From assembly GCA_910573755.1 (NCBI GenBank), contig CAJTBO010000007.1:62001-126000 (forward strand): a stretch of 64,000 nt of DNA, given 5' to 3'. Position numbers and translations under genes: made by a program. The notes below the pieces were generated by a model. The model ran no database searches and was not told the origin of the DNA. It was given only the letters and a program-made list of their open reading frames with translations. This document shows positions 31,105 to 40,605 of the stretch, one piece after another (the stretch's first letter is position 1; every line of letters begins with the position of its first letter). The DNA is from Lachnospiraceae bacterium (lineage in GTDB: Bacteria > Bacillota > Clostridia > Lachnospirales > Lachnospiraceae).

Positions 31105-32130
31105 ATGAAGAGAAAAATAGCGTTAGGGCTGACACTTGCAGTTCTGGCATCGGGGCTTGCGGGATGCGGAAATGCGGCACCTCAGGCATCGGGAACCGGG
31201 GGAGCGGCAAAGAGTGAAGAACTCTATTCCATGGTGGTTTTTACCAAAGGGGCAGAATATTTTAACTGGTGCTATGCAGGGATGAAGGATGCGGCGGCAT
31301 CCATAGGCGATCATATTACTGTGGAACTGCAGGGGCCTGCAGAATGGGATGCATCTTTGGAAGCGCGTACGGTAGAGCAGGTGACAGCGAAAAATCCGAC
31401 AGGAATACTGGTGGCTTCTGCAGATGAAACAACATTAAATGCCGCGATCGGAAAAGCGCTGGATGCAGGAATTCCGGTTATCGGGTTTGACTCTGATGCA
31501 GCAGAAAGCGGAAGGCTATCTTATGTAGGTACGGATAACTATGACTTTGGCGCAACGGCAGCGAAATCCATGGCAGAGATGCTCGGCGGAGAAGGGGAAG
31601 TGGCGATCTGCATGGTACCGGGCGCGATCGCGCAGGAGGAACGCGCGGAAGGATTCAAAAACTGGCTGGAAGAAAATGCACCGGATATCAAAGTGGTATC
31701 AGAGTTAAATGACGAGGGCGATGTTGCGAAATCAGAGACGGTGTGTACTGCTCTTCTGCAGTCAAATCCTAATATCAAAGGAATATTCAGTACGCACGGA
31801 TACGGCGCGCCGGGGGCAGCCGCAGCCGCAAGAACGTTGAATATGTTGGAAAATGTTGTTATAATAGGAAGTGATTACAGTTCCGCTGTGATCGAACTTC
31901 TTCAGTCAGGAGATATTGAAGGAACGGTTGTGGATGACCCGTATCTGATCGGCTATGAGGCGTTTATGCTGGCATATGCAGCAGCCCATCCTACGGAGGT
32001 TCCGTCCGCGAATCCTCCGTTTGGACATGTACCGCCGGTGATCTACGGCGGCAGCCAGCTTCTGACAGGAGAGATGCTGGAAGATGAAGCTGTTCTGGCG
32101 AAATACCAGAATCCACCCGCCGTTAATTAA
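31105..32130 (+). CDS. Ribose-type substrate-binding lipoprotein
   Basis: A 341-residue binding protein of the periplasmic-binding-protein-like I fold. The signal peptide ends in GLAGC, giving a lipidated Cys. The motifs ASADETTLNAAIGKALDAGIPVIGFDSDA and YVGTDNYDFGATAAKSMAEML are typical of sugar-binding RbsB/XylF-like members. ATG 31105 is nine bases from AGGAGG; ATG 31099 is too close. It ends the importer. The ligand is unknown, and the operon's creatinase-like gene leaves open a non-sugar substrate. Confidence 0.9.
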   Translation: MKRKIALGLTLAVLASGLAGCGNAAPQASGTGGAAKSEELYSMVVFTKGAEYFNWCYAGMKDAAASIGDHITVELQGPAEWDASLEARTVEQVTAKNPTGILVASADETTLNAAIGKALDAGIPVIGFDSDAAESGRLSYVGTDNYDFGATAAKSMAEMLGGEGEVAICMVPGAIAQEERAEGFKNWLEENAPDIKVVSELNDEGDVAKSETVCTALLQSNPNIKGIFSTHGYGAPGAAAAARTLNMLENVVIIGSDYSSAVIELLQSGDIEGTVVDDPYLIGYEAFMLAYAAAHPTEVPSANPPFGHVPPVIYGGSQLLTGEMLEDEAVLAKYQNPPAVN

Positions 32131-32152
32131 AGGAGAAGAAGCAGGTAAGCAT

Positions 32153-33319
32153 ATGGAATGTCTCGACATTATGGATATCAAACAGAATAATATCAAAAGC
32201 ATTATGAATGTCCTTCGGGAAAACAATGGTCAGTCAGGAATGACGAAAAAAGAGATCGCTGACAAGACAGGACTTAGTTTTGCGACGGTATCGAATCTGT
32301 GTAATGAATTATTGGAAAGATGCATTGTGGAATCGGTAAAGCGGGATGCAGCTTCAGTGGGAAGGACACCGTTTTCAGTCAGTTTCGCGTATAACCGGTT
32401 CCGCACCATATGCCTGAATCTTCAGATGCAGTCGGTATTGCGGCTGGCTGTGCTGAATGCAAAAAACGAGATGATCTTCTGCAGACTGTATGATATTACA
32501 AGTCTGGACAGGCCGGAGGAAGTGATACGTTTTGCAAAGGAAAAATTTGATGAATATGTGCAGGAAGAAGGAGAAGTGGACTGTACATATATTGGAGTGG
32601 GAGCGGCTGTATCCGGGATTTTTGATCTGGCAACACAGACACTGGTAAACTGTGCCGTGAAGATGTATGAGGGTGTGTGTCTGAAGGAGATTGTGGAGCA
32701 GGAATTCGGACTGCCGGGATATGTGGATAACGAGTCGAACCTCTGTGCACTCAGTTTGAAAAACCGGATTCCGGACTGCAAAAATCTGGTTTATCTGCAT
32801 TTTTCGGAAGGGGTTGGCGTGGGGATTATCTGTAACGGCTCCCTGCTGAAAGGGCATCACGGTTATGGCGGGGAAGTTTCCTATATTCCGTTGGGCGATA
32901 AGAGTAAATACTGTGGAGAATGTGATACCTATGGATGTATCGAAAATGATCTGTCCATTCCGGGCATTGTAAGAAATTATTTTGGGATGGAGAGAAAAGA
33001 TACATTGGAGGCATGGAAAGAATTTGCGGAAGCTGTGTCCGGCAGGGAGGAGAGGGCGATGTCTCAGGTGAGTTCTATTGCCGGGTATCTGGGGGAGCTG
33101 ATCGCGTTGCTGATCTTTATCATGGATCCGGAATATGTGTATGTGGGCGGGGAACTGGCTCAGATTTATGATACGCTTTTTCAGGATATGAATAAGATAA
33201 TCCGGAAGAAATGTTTTATGTATGGAAACAGAAGGGTAAATATTGTAAAAGACATTCAGAGCGATATGACGATCAATTCCGGTATCAATGAGTTTATCTA
33301 TTCCCACTGGATGGTATAG
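32153..33319 (+). CDS. ROK family transcriptional regulator
   Basis: A 388-residue protein with an N-terminal winged helix-turn-helix (MTKKEIADKTGLSFATVSNLCNELLE) and a C-terminal ROK sugar-kinase-like domain. The ROK zinc motif is present as GECDTYGCIEN, with GGEVSYIPLG before it. The ATP-site residues of ROK kinases are not convincingly conserved, consistent with a repressor. It starts 22 bases after the binding-protein stop. It is the likely regulator of its own operon through the palindrome at 26316-26346. Confidence 0.9.
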   Translation: MECLDIMDIKQNNIKSIMNVLRENNGQSGMTKKEIADKTGLSFATVSNLCNELLERCIVESVKRDAASVGRTPFSVSFAYNRFRTICLNLQMQSVLRLAVLNAKNEMIFCRLYDITSLDRPEEVIRFAKEKFDEYVQEEGEVDCTYIGVGAAVSGIFDLATQTLVNCAVKMYEGVCLKEIVEQEFGLPGYVDNESNLCALSLKNRIPDCKNLVYLHFSEGVGVGIICNGSLLKGHHGYGGEVSYIPLGDKSKYCGECDTYGCIENDLSIPGIVRNYFGMERKDTLEAWKEFAEAVSGREERAMSQVSSIAGYLGELIALLIFIMDPEYVYVGGELAQIYDTLFQDMNKIIRKKCFMYGNRRVNIVKDIQSDMTINSGINEFIYSHWMV

Positions 33320-33353
33320 GGGACATACGTTCTGAGAGATCAGAAGGAGAAAA

Positions 33354-33932
33354 ATGACAGAAAAGGAAAAAATGCTGAACGGGCGTTTTTATGATTATCG
33401 GGACCCTGCACTGGAGCGGATGCGCGAGAAAGCTGCAGGGTTGCTTTCTCTGTATAATCAGACCGGATTTCATGAGCGGGGAAGAAGAAAAGAATTATTA
33501 AAGCTGGTTCTGGGGGATGTGGGAGAGAACTGTACGATTGAACTGCCATTTCATTGTGACTATGGGTGCCATCTTCATATAGGGAAAAATTTTTACTCCA
33601 ATATTCATTTTACGGTATTGGATTGTGCGGATGTTTATATTGGGGATAATGTGCTGATCGGGCCAAATGTGGGAATATATCCGCCGGATCATGCATTGGA
33701 CCCGGTGGAGCGCGCGGCTTCACTGGAACGCTCTCTCCCGGTGAATATCAGGGACGGGGTATGGATAGGCGGGCATAGTGTTATTCTGGGAAATGTGACG
33801 ATCGGAGAAAATACAGTGATCGGAGCGGGCAGTGTAGTCACAAAAGATATCCCGGCGAATGTAATTGCTTTTGGAAATCCATGCCGTGTGTACCGGAAAA
33901 TTACAGAGAAGGATAAAATGATATATACCTGA
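33354..33932 (+). CDS. Maltose/galactoside O-acetyltransferase family protein
   Basis: A 192-residue left-handed beta-helix acetyltransferase of the LacA/Maa type. The N-terminal Mac domain reads EKEKMLNGRFYDYRDPALERMREKA. Hexapeptide repeats follow (ADVYIGDNVLIGPNVGIYPPDHALDPVERA, then GGHSVILGNVTIGENTVIGAGSVVTKDIP), including the catalytic-site histidine region. It transfers acetyl from acetyl-CoA to a sugar hydroxyl. As the last gene of the importer operon, it may detoxify non-metabolisable sugar analogues. Confidence 0.9.
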   Translation: MTEKEKMLNGRFYDYRDPALERMREKAAGLLSLYNQTGFHERGRRKELLKLVLGDVGENCTIELPFHCDYGCHLHIGKNFYSNIHFTVLDCADVYIGDNVLIGPNVGIYPPDHALDPVERAASLERSLPVNIRDGVWIGGHSVILGNVTIGENTVIGAGSVVTKDIPANVIAFGNPCRVYRKITEKDKMIYT

Positions 33933-33997
33933 AAGGAATCCTGCTGGTTGTTGTCAATGGTGCAGCCGGAAGCATGGAGAAAATGATCATAGTAACG

Positions 33998-34044
33998 ATT
34001 CGGGGTGATATCAAAAGTTTTGCTGCGGGGAAATCGCCCCGAAT
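33998..34044 (+). terminator. Hairpin after the acetyltransferase gene, possible terminator
   Basis: ATTCGGGGTGAT and ATCGCCCCGAAT pair (eight bp, one mismatch, three bp), with a 23-base loop. The tail is only moderately T-rich (TTTGAATTATATTTTC). It lies in the 292 bp gap before the GGDEF gene; nothing else clear is seen there apart from AT-rich promoter-like sequence at about 34130-34190. Confidence 0.5.
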
Positions 34045-34224
34045 TTGAATTATATTTTCACGGAATGTGCAGCAAATACGTATTTCTGAACCGTGAAAAG
34101 CAGCCTTCAAACTTTCATATTGGGTAAAATTGATCATAAAATGATGTACAAATCGCTTTTTATCATATACAATAGATTACAGGGGGAATTTAGTGATAAA
34201 CGAGTAGTAACAGGAGAGAGCGAT

Positions 34225-35232
34225 ATGGCGGAAAAACAACCTGACATACAAAAGGATTCTCTGGAATCTATTTTAATAGAAAGCATCCATACACTGGTAT
34301 ATGAAAAAGATATCAATACGGCATTGAACTGTTTTTTGGAGACGATCTGTAAATATTATCAGGCGGAAAGAGGTTATGTTTTTGAGATGGACGGGACAAA
34401 ACAGATCGCAGATAATACTTTTGAGTGGTGCGCGGAAGGGATAGAGGCGGAGATCGGCAGACTGCAGGGAATATCCGTTGATGTTCTGACAAACTGGATG
34501 AAAAAGTTCCGGGAAAAAGGAGAGTTTTATATTGCGGTCCTGGAGGAAGACGTGCCCTGCGACAGGGCGGACTTTGAAATTCTAAAGACGCAGGGCATCA
34601 GCAGCCTGATGGCGGCCCCGCTTATAAGGGATCAGGAGATCGTAGGGTTTCTGGGGGTGGATAATCCGGCAGAGCATATAGGGGATATGGCGCTTTTGCG
34701 TTCGGTGGCGGATTTTGTGACGGCGGATCTGGAGAAACGCCGCCTGATCGAAGAACTGCGCCATGTGGGCTGCACCGATATGCTGACCGGCCTGAAAAAT
34801 AGAAATGAATATATGTGGAAGCTGAATGAGCTGAAAAAGAAAAAGCTGCACAGTCTAGGGGTGATCTTTATTGATATGAACGGACTGAAGCAGATGAATG
34901 ATACCAAAGGGCATGAGTACGGCGATGCCATGATACGGAAAACGGCGGAATGTATCATAAAATATACTTCGGACAATGCTTACCGTATCGGAGGAGATGA
35001 GTTTATCGCCCTGTGGGAAGAGATTACCAGAGAAGAGTTTGATGATAAGGTGGAAAAACTGAAAAGGGAATTTGCCGGGATCAAAGAGTATACCATTTCA
35101 ATGGGCCATATCTGGGAGGAAGGGGAGATCGATATCCAGCAGCAGGTAAAGAAGGCGGATGCGTCCATGTATGAGGCGAAGCAGGCCTATTACCAGAACC
35201 GTCATAATGACAGGCGTAAAAGAAGAGAGTGA
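34225..35232 (+). CDS. GAF-GGDEF diguanylate cyclase
   Basis: A 335-residue soluble signalling enzyme. A GAF sensor domain (about residues 15-165, including YQAERGYVFEMDGT and SLMAAPLIRDQEIVGFLGVDNP) precedes a GGDEF domain with an intact active site, YRIGGDEFIALW. The inhibitory RxxD site that usually lies five residues before GGDEF is absent (YTSD here), so product inhibition at that site is not expected. It should make cyclic di-GMP from GTP in response to a small ligand. The start at ATG 34225 follows CAGGAGAGAG; the longer frame lacks such a site. Confidence 0.9.
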   Translation: MAEKQPDIQKDSLESILIESIHTLVYEKDINTALNCFLETICKYYQAERGYVFEMDGTKQIADNTFEWCAEGIEAEIGRLQGISVDVLTNWMKKFREKGEFYIAVLEEDVPCDRADFEILKTQGISSLMAAPLIRDQEIVGFLGVDNPAEHIGDMALLRSVADFVTADLEKRRLIEELRHVGCTDMLTGLKNRNEYMWKLNELKKKKLHSLGVIFIDMNGLKQMNDTKGHEYGDAMIRKTAECIIKYTSDNAYRIGGDEFIALWEEITREEFDDKVEKLKREFAGIKEYTISMGHIWEEGEIDIQQQVKKADASMYEAKQAYYQNRHNDRRKRRE

Positions 35233-35261
35233 GCAGCAGGAGAAGAAAAAGAATAACAGTA

Positions 35262-35304
35262 GACTCATAAAGATACGCCGCGATGCGGCGTATCTTTATG
35301 AGTC
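35262..35304. terminator. Bidirectional terminator with 20-bp perfect stem
   Basis: GACTCATAAAGATACGCCGC and its exact complement flank a three-base loop (GAT). The stem has no mismatch, is GC-rich near the loop and AT-rich at the base, with a short TTTG tail. It lies between the GGDEF gene and the convergent ABC-2 permease gene and probably terminates both. Confidence 0.85.
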
Positions 35305-35335
35305 TTTGAAGTCCATTGTTTTATTCCGGTCTTGT

Positions 35336-36175
35336 TTATTCCAGATTCAGTTTCCTGCTCATCAGGTAATTACATAGATAATACATGCCGGTGCACAGGC
35401 CCCCAAGGACAAGAAGTGTAGTAAACATTATAAGTATCCAGTTGCCTGTGCCGATCTTATCCGTATCATAATATAAAAAAGCGTTGGAAAGAGGGGCGGT
35501 TAAGATCTGGCGGAATATTCTGAATATAAAACGAAGGCCGAAATAGCAGAGAATGGCGCCTCCGATCTTGTGTTTCTTAAAAAGCTGTCCCAGACAGATA
35601 CAGGTATAGATATATAATATATCAAAGAACAGAGATAATATCCCGGTCAAAGCAAGCCAGATAAAAAACAGGGAGACGGGAATCGGGAGGGAATCCCGCA
35701 GCCATTCCATATCAAAGGCGGTGCGGAACAGATCGAAAAATTCCTGAAAAAACTGCACAATGCCGATATCAGATAAATAGGCGGCGGCAACACAGGCGAT
35801 GCCGAAGATGCTCAGGCAGATACAGATAATGGAGATAAATCTCCACAGAGCGGCAACGAACGTCTTGGAAAGCAGAAGGTCGGAGGTTTTTACCGGGAGA
35901 GTGAACATCAGATACCCTTCATCAGTAAAAAAGTTTTTGTAAAACCGGACAGCGGTACAAAGCGTCACACAGAAAGAAACTGCGGCAATACAAAAGATAT
36001 AGGCGAGAATGACCAGCCCGGCAAACATCTCCATAAAAATATTGGGGCTTTGATCCCAGAATTCGGTCATGAACGTGGTCATAAGGATCACCGTGAAGAC
36101 CGCTAAAAGGATCATGGTGATAGTGGGAGCCAGAGAAAAACTTTTCCATTCCTGTTTAAATAATTTCTTTAACAT
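35336..36175 (-). CDS. ABC-2 type transporter permease
   Basis: A 279-residue membrane protein with six hydrophobic helices, beginning KLFKQEWKSFSLAPTITMILLAVFTVILMT. A charged loop (CTAVRFYKNFFTDEGYLMFTLPVKTSDLLLSK) matches the common ABC-2 permease element in which the phrase TLPV precedes the second helix pair. It overlaps the ATPase gene by seven bases. It probably exports or flips a lipid, peptide or antibiotic-like compound; the sequence does not say which. Confidence 0.88.
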   Translation of the reverse strand: MLKKLFKQEWKSFSLAPTITMILLAVFTVILMTTFMTEFWDQSPNIFMEMFAGLVILAYIFCIAAVSFCVTLCTAVRFYKNFFTDEGYLMFTLPVKTSDLLLSKTFVAALWRFISIICICLSIFGIACVAAAYLSDIGIVQFFQEFFDLFRTAFDMEWLRDSLPIPVSLFFIWLALTGILSLFFDILYIYTCICLGQLFKKHKIGGAILCYFGLRFIFRIFRQILTAPLSNAFLYYDTDKIGTGNWILIMFTTLLVLGGLCTGMYYLCNYLMSRKLNLE

Positions 36176-36879
36176 GCGAATACCTCCCGGAAATAAGCAT
36201 CTACCGATTTGCCGTGCGCCCTGCGCACCGCTTCTGCCGGCGCATGCATAATAGCCTGTCCGTAACGGATAAAGATCACTTCATCCAGAATGCTTTCGAT
36301 ATCCGAGATCAGATGGGTGGAAAGCAGGATAGAGGACTGGTGGTCATAATTAGCCATAATGGTGTGCAGAATGTAATCCCGCGCTGCCGGGTCGACGCCA
36401 GCGATCGGTTCATCCAGAATATAAAGCTGTGCCTGTCTGCTCATCACAAGGATAAGCTGGATCTTTTCTTTCGTGCCCTTAGAGAGCGTTTTTAACTGTG
36501 CCGCAGGCGGAATTGCCAGTATCTGCAGCATATTATAGGCACGTTCTATGGAAAAATCCGCGTAAAACTGCGCAAAAAAAGTAATGATGTCCTTTACCTT
36601 CATACCCGCAGGCAGGTAGGTACGCTCCGGCAGATAAGAGATCACCGCCTTGGAGGAAGGCCCCGGGGGCTCTCCGTTGATCAGCACCTTACCGCCGGAG
36701 GGAACGAGCAGTCCGTTTATCATTTTGATCAGAGTGGTCTTTCCGCTTCCGTTGGGGCCTAAAAGCCCGATGATACGTCCCCGCGGGATAATCAGGTTCA
36801 TCTGATTAACTGCCAGTTTTGATCCGTTGTATATTTTTGTCAATCCTTGAATTTCCACGATCGGCTTTGAGATATCCAT
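36169..36879 (-). CDS. ABC transporter ATPase (ABC-2 exporter)
   Basis: A 236-residue single nucleotide-binding domain. It has Walker A GPNGSGKTT, a degenerate signature LSKGTKEKI, Walker B LYILDEPIAGVD and the switch His in STHLISD. The LSKG signature is characteristic of the YtrB/BcrA-like exporters often paired with GntR regulators, but no GntR gene is adjacent. It is transcribed away from the large unknown operon at 37023, sharing a 143 bp gap with it. Confidence 0.92.
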   Translation of the reverse strand: MDISKPIVEIQGLTKIYNGSKLAVNQMNLIIPRGRIIGLLGPNGSGKTTLIKMINGLLVPSGGKVLINGEPPGPSSKAVISYLPERTYLPAGMKVKDIITFFAQFYADFSIERAYNMLQILAIPPAAQLKTLSKGTKEKIQLILVMSRQAQLYILDEPIAGVDPAARDYILHTIMANYDHQSSILLSTHLISDIESILDEVIFIRYGQAIMHAPAEAVRRAHGKSVDAYFREVFAC

Positions 36880-36951
36880 AATATTTTCTCCGTTATCAGT
36901 ATGATTTCCTGAGATTAATATAACTCATTTTCGAATTTTAAGCAACCGATA

Positions 36952-36999
36952 AAGGACTTAAGTTTCCTTATTGCGAAAGTGAAGTCCTTGCTATATACT
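36952..36999 (+). promoter_or_regulatory. Promoter of the four-gene unknown operon with an overlapping dyad
   Basis: TTGCGA (36971-36976) and TATACT (36994-36999) are 17 bases apart. AAGGACTT (36952-36959) and AAGTCCTT (36982-36989) are perfect arms spanning the -35 element, and inside them TTTC/GAAA forms a second symmetric step. The arrangement suggests repression, or activation by a dimeric regulator, of the operon at 37023-43993. The regulator is unknown. Confidence 0.55.
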
Positions 37000-37022
37000 T
37001 ATACAAGAGGGATAACAGAGAT

Positions 37023-40000
37023 ATGAGAGAGGTTATTGACAGAATTTTAGACGGAAAATTTGAATACGAAAATGGGGGACTGGAATTTTCCGAGAGCAGA
37101 ATCGAGATCGATCTAAGGGCAGGGAAAGATTACGAGGGGAGTTTCAGGCTGCTCGGGAAAAGGGGCTATATCACAAAGGGTTTTATTTATACATCCGACA
37201 GCAGAATGGAATGTTTGACCGGGGAATTTTTCGGCAGCGGCGAGGAGATCGGCTACATATTCCACGGAAAGGGCATGGAGAGCGGGGACGTTCTGCAGGG
37301 GAATTTTTATGTGGTCAGCAATCAGGGAGAGTATACGCTCCCTTTTGTAGTGATGGTTTCAAGGCAGACGATGGAGACCAGTCTGGGGGCCATAAAAAAC
37401 CTGTTCCATTTTGCGAATCTGGCAAAAAGCAGCTGGGCGGAAGCCGTACAGCTTTTTTATCAGCCCGGCTTTGTATTGCTGTTTGAGGGAAGCGACCGGA
37501 AATATAAAGGACTGTATCGGGGGCTTTCCCAGCATTACGGCAATGAACGGAATGTGGAAGAGTTCCTGATCGCGATTCATAAAAAACAGAGGACGAACTA
37601 CATCATCGATGAGGATAAACTGCGGCTGGAGGATGTGGTGGAAGGGATCGGACGCCATGAGGTGCTCCTGACGAAAAACGGCTGGGGCTATATTTATCTG
37701 CAGGTAGAGGTACAGGGAGATTTTCTGACGGTAGATAAAACCGTATTGAGCGATGATGATTTTCTGGGAGACCGCTGCCGCTTTTATTATTATGTAGACA
37801 AAGACAAGCTCCACAAAGGCATCAACTGCGGGAAATTACGTTTTTATAACAGTTTTGTCGAGACCTCCGTTCCGATCGAAGTGCAGGTGGAGGATGAGGA
37901 TTACAGACAGGGGCTGACATACCGGAAAAAGCAGGATCTGCTTGTCAGGATCATGGAGTATTACGGGGCCTTCCGTATGAAAAAGATCAGCACAAGAACC
38001 TGGCTTACTAAAAATTATGAGATTCTGGACGGTTGGGGAGAGATGGATGATGCAGATCCCGAACCGAAGCTTTACCGCGCCCATCTGCTGATCACAGAGG
38101 GGAGAATGAACGAAGCGGGGGGGATGCTGGATCAGGCGCGCAACGCGATTCTGCAGAGTAAGGATATGGATAATGCGGTATGGTGCTATTATCTGTATCT
38201 GAGTACGCTGCGGGGGAAAGACGAGGATTATGTAAATAAGATCGCAGGGGAAGTGGCGTCCTCCTATGAAAAGGAGCCTGATAACTGGCGGCTTGGATGG
38301 CTGCTGTTGTATCTTTCCCCGGAATACGGCATGTCCTATGTCAAAAAGTGGATGTTCATCAGACAGCAGTTTGAGAGAGGCTGTAACAGCCCCGTTTTTT
38401 ATATTGAAGCGCTTTTGCTGATCAAGACGGAACCGTCCCTTTTTATGGAACTGGGAGATTTCGAGATACAGATGCTGCGCTATGCGTCAAAACATGACCT
38501 GCTGACAGATGAGATCATCATGCAGCTTCATTATCTTGCGCCGAGAAGCCAGGATGGTATGGACAGGCTTCTGGATATCCTGAAAAAATGTTATAATAAG
38601 AGGCCGGATGCGGAAACGCTGCAGAATATATGTACGCTGCTGATCCGGGGAAACTGCCGCGGCAAGGAGGATTTTCCCTGGTATGCGGCAGGCGTGGAGG
38701 AAAATCTGCGGATCACGAAATTATATGAGTATTATATGTACAGTCTGGATATGGAAGAGATGATAAAGCTTCCGAAGGTAGTCTATATGTATTTTGCCTA
38801 TCACAATAATCTGGACTGGGAGAGAAGTGCCTATCTGTATGCCTCTCTGGTGGAGAACAGGGCGTCCCTGCCGGATCTGTATGAAAAAGAGCGCTTCCAT
38901 ATCCAGGAATTTGTGCTGCGGATGGTTCAGAAGGGACTGATAAGCAGGCATCTTGCCTATTTGTATGAAAAGGTGATCCAGAGCGAGGTGATGCTGGAGG
39001 AAGCCGGGGAAAAGCTGACGCCGCTGTTGTTTTCGGTGCGGGTTAAGGTGACTGATCAGCGGATGCGGAGGCTTCTGGTATTATATAACCGGGAGGTAAC
39101 GGAAAAAAGTTATGCGCTGACTGAGGGGCAGGCGGTCGTGCCTCTTTACGGTGAAGAATATACGATACTTTTAGAGGACGGCATGGGGAATCGTTATGTG
39201 CCGGATGAGAACTTTGGGATGGAGCGGCTTTTTGCGGAGGACGGCCTGTTAGCCAAAGCACAGGAGAGGGATCTCGGAACGGTTTCTCTGCAGATGCATC
39301 TCTGCGGCGCCGGCCTTATGCAGATCACGGAGGAAAACGTCAAACGGTTTGAGAGCCTTCTTGCAAGCGACGGTGTGGCGGCGGACTATAAACAGACGAT
39401 CATTCCCGGTATGGCGCAATTTTATTTTGACCATGACAGGATGGAGGAACTGGATGCTTTTCTGGACGGTCTCTCCCCGTCCGTTCTGGATGCCCGGGGA
39501 AGGGGAGAGATGATACGCTATCTGGTGCTGCGGGACAAGGTGGAAAAAGCGGCGGACTGGATACGGGAATACGGCGTCAACGGCGTTTCGCCAAAGACGC
39601 TGATGCGCCTTTCCTCCAGGATCATACAATCCTCCAATAAGCTGGAGAATAAGACCGTTCTTTTTATGTGCTTTTATGCGTTCAGGAATGGAAAAGCAGA
39701 TATCGTCACGCTGGATTATCTGATGGAATATTATCGGGGAAACACAAAGACCCTGCGGGATATCTGGAAGGGCGCAAGGGAAAAGGGGATGGACGTACAT
39801 GATTTCAGCGAGCGGATACTGGTGCAGATGCTGTATTCGGGTTGTTTTGTGGGAGAGATGGCGGACATTTTCAAGGGCTGCATAGAACGGGATACGGATA
39901 TCATGCTGGAAAAAGCGTTCCTGTCTCAGTGCTGCTATGACTATTTTATAAAGAATAAAGTGATGGAAAGCCTGATCTTTGAAGAACTGGAAAGGCTGCT

Positions 40001-40592
40001 TGGTATCGGGGAGCAGATGCAGAAGGTGTGCCTTCTTGCCTATACCAGATACTATGCGGAGAACCGGCAGAAACGCAGAAAAGAGGGACAGGGAATACTG
40101 GAGGAGAGCCTGTATAAACTGACGGAGGATGGTGTGATACTCCCTTATTATCTGGAATACGCGGATATCTGCCCGTTTGTGCGCCGCTTTTGTGATAAAA
40201 CGGTTTTAGAGCACAGAACCATTCCGGGGCGGAGGGTTTTTTTGTATTATATGATAGAACAGGATGAGGAAGAAGATTTCAGAAAGACAGAGATGAAGGA
40301 AGTGTACGAAGGTGTCTTCAGCAGTATGTTCGTCCTGTTTTTCGGGGAAAAGCTGGTCTATTATATAGAAGAGGAATATGAGAATGAAAACGGCAGGCAG
40401 GAAGAGATCACGGGCAGCGGAAGCATTTCACGCAGTGATATGGATACGGATGTGCCCGGAAGCCGTTTCCATATGCTGAATGATATCATGATCGCGGAAG
40501 CGCTGCAGGATTACAATACTTTAGACGATATGCTGAAAGAATATGAGAGGACAGATGCGGTGCAGAGAGCGCTGTTCAAGACGGAAATATAA
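37023..40592 (+). CDS. Very large DUF5717-like protein, unknown function
   Basis: A 1189-residue soluble protein without signal peptide or membrane helix. Residues 1-300 are beta-rich with Ig-like sandwich repeats (RIEIDLRAGKDYEGSFRLLG, then the GYIYLQVEVQGDFLTVDKTVL and KLRFYNSFVETSVPIEVQV strands). From about 330 onwards it is helical with TPR-like pairs (PKLYRAHLLITEGRMNEAGGMLDQARNAILQS). I believe it belongs to DUF5717, found in Lachnospiraceae, but this is from memory. The next gene begins 13 bases after its stop. The layout suggests a scaffold that recognises extended polypeptides or partners. Confidence 0.8.
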   Translation: MREVIDRILDGKFEYENGGLEFSESRIEIDLRAGKDYEGSFRLLGKRGYITKGFIYTSDSRMECLTGEFFGSGEEIGYIFHGKGMESGDVLQGNFYVVSNQGEYTLPFVVMVSRQTMETSLGAIKNLFHFANLAKSSWAEAVQLFYQPGFVLLFEGSDRKYKGLYRGLSQHYGNERNVEEFLIAIHKKQRTNYIIDEDKLRLEDVVEGIGRHEVLLTKNGWGYIYLQVEVQGDFLTVDKTVLSDDDFLGDRCRFYYYVDKDKLHKGINCGKLRFYNSFVETSVPIEVQVEDEDYRQGLTYRKKQDLLVRIMEYYGAFRMKKISTRTWLTKNYEILDGWGEMDDADPEPKLYRAHLLITEGRMNEAGGMLDQARNAILQSKDMDNAVWCYYLYLSTLRGKDEDYVNKIAGEVASSYEKEPDNWRLGWLLLYLSPEYGMSYVKKWMFIRQQFERGCNSPVFYIEALLLIKTEPSLFMELGDFEIQMLRYASKHDLLTDEIIMQLHYLAPRSQDGMDRLLDILKKCYNKRPDAETLQNICTLLIRGNCRGKEDFPWYAAGVEENLRITKLYEYYMYSLDMEEMIKLPKVVYMYFAYHNNLDWERSAYLYASLVENRASLPDLYEKERFHIQEFVLRMVQKGLISRHLAYLYEKVIQSEVMLEEAGEKLTPLLFSVRVKVTDQRMRRLLVLYNREVTEKSYALTEGQAVVPLYGEEYTILLEDGMGNRYVPDENFGMERLFAEDGLLAKAQERDLGTVSLQMHLCGAGLMQITEENVKRFESLLASDGVAADYKQTIIPGMAQFYFDHDRMEELDAFLDGLSPSVLDARGRGEMIRYLVLRDKVEKAADWIREYGVNGVSPKTLMRLSSRIIQSSNKLENKTVLFMCFYAFRNGKADIVTLDYLMEYYRGNTKTLRDIWKGAREKGMDVHDFSERILVQMLYSGCFVGEMADIFKGCIERDTDIMLEKAFLSQCCYDYFIKNKVMESLIFEELERLLGIGEQMQKVCLLAYTRYYAENRQKRRKEGQGILEESLYKLTEDGVILPYYLEYADICPFVRRFCDKTVLEHRTIPGRRVFLYYMIEQDEEEDFRKTEMKEVYEGVFSSMFVLFFGEKLVYYIEEEYENENGRQEEITGSGSISRSDMDTDVPGSRFHMLNDIMIAEALQDYNTLDDMLKEYERTDAVQRALFKTEI

Positions 40593-40605
40593 GGAAGATC
40601 AAGGG

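Noticed and set aside
33933-34224. A short coding remnant before the GGDEF gene
   Set aside because: One frame (about 33940-34048) reads without stops and has some hydrophobic character, but the stretch is short, without a start site, and is partly explained by a hairpin.
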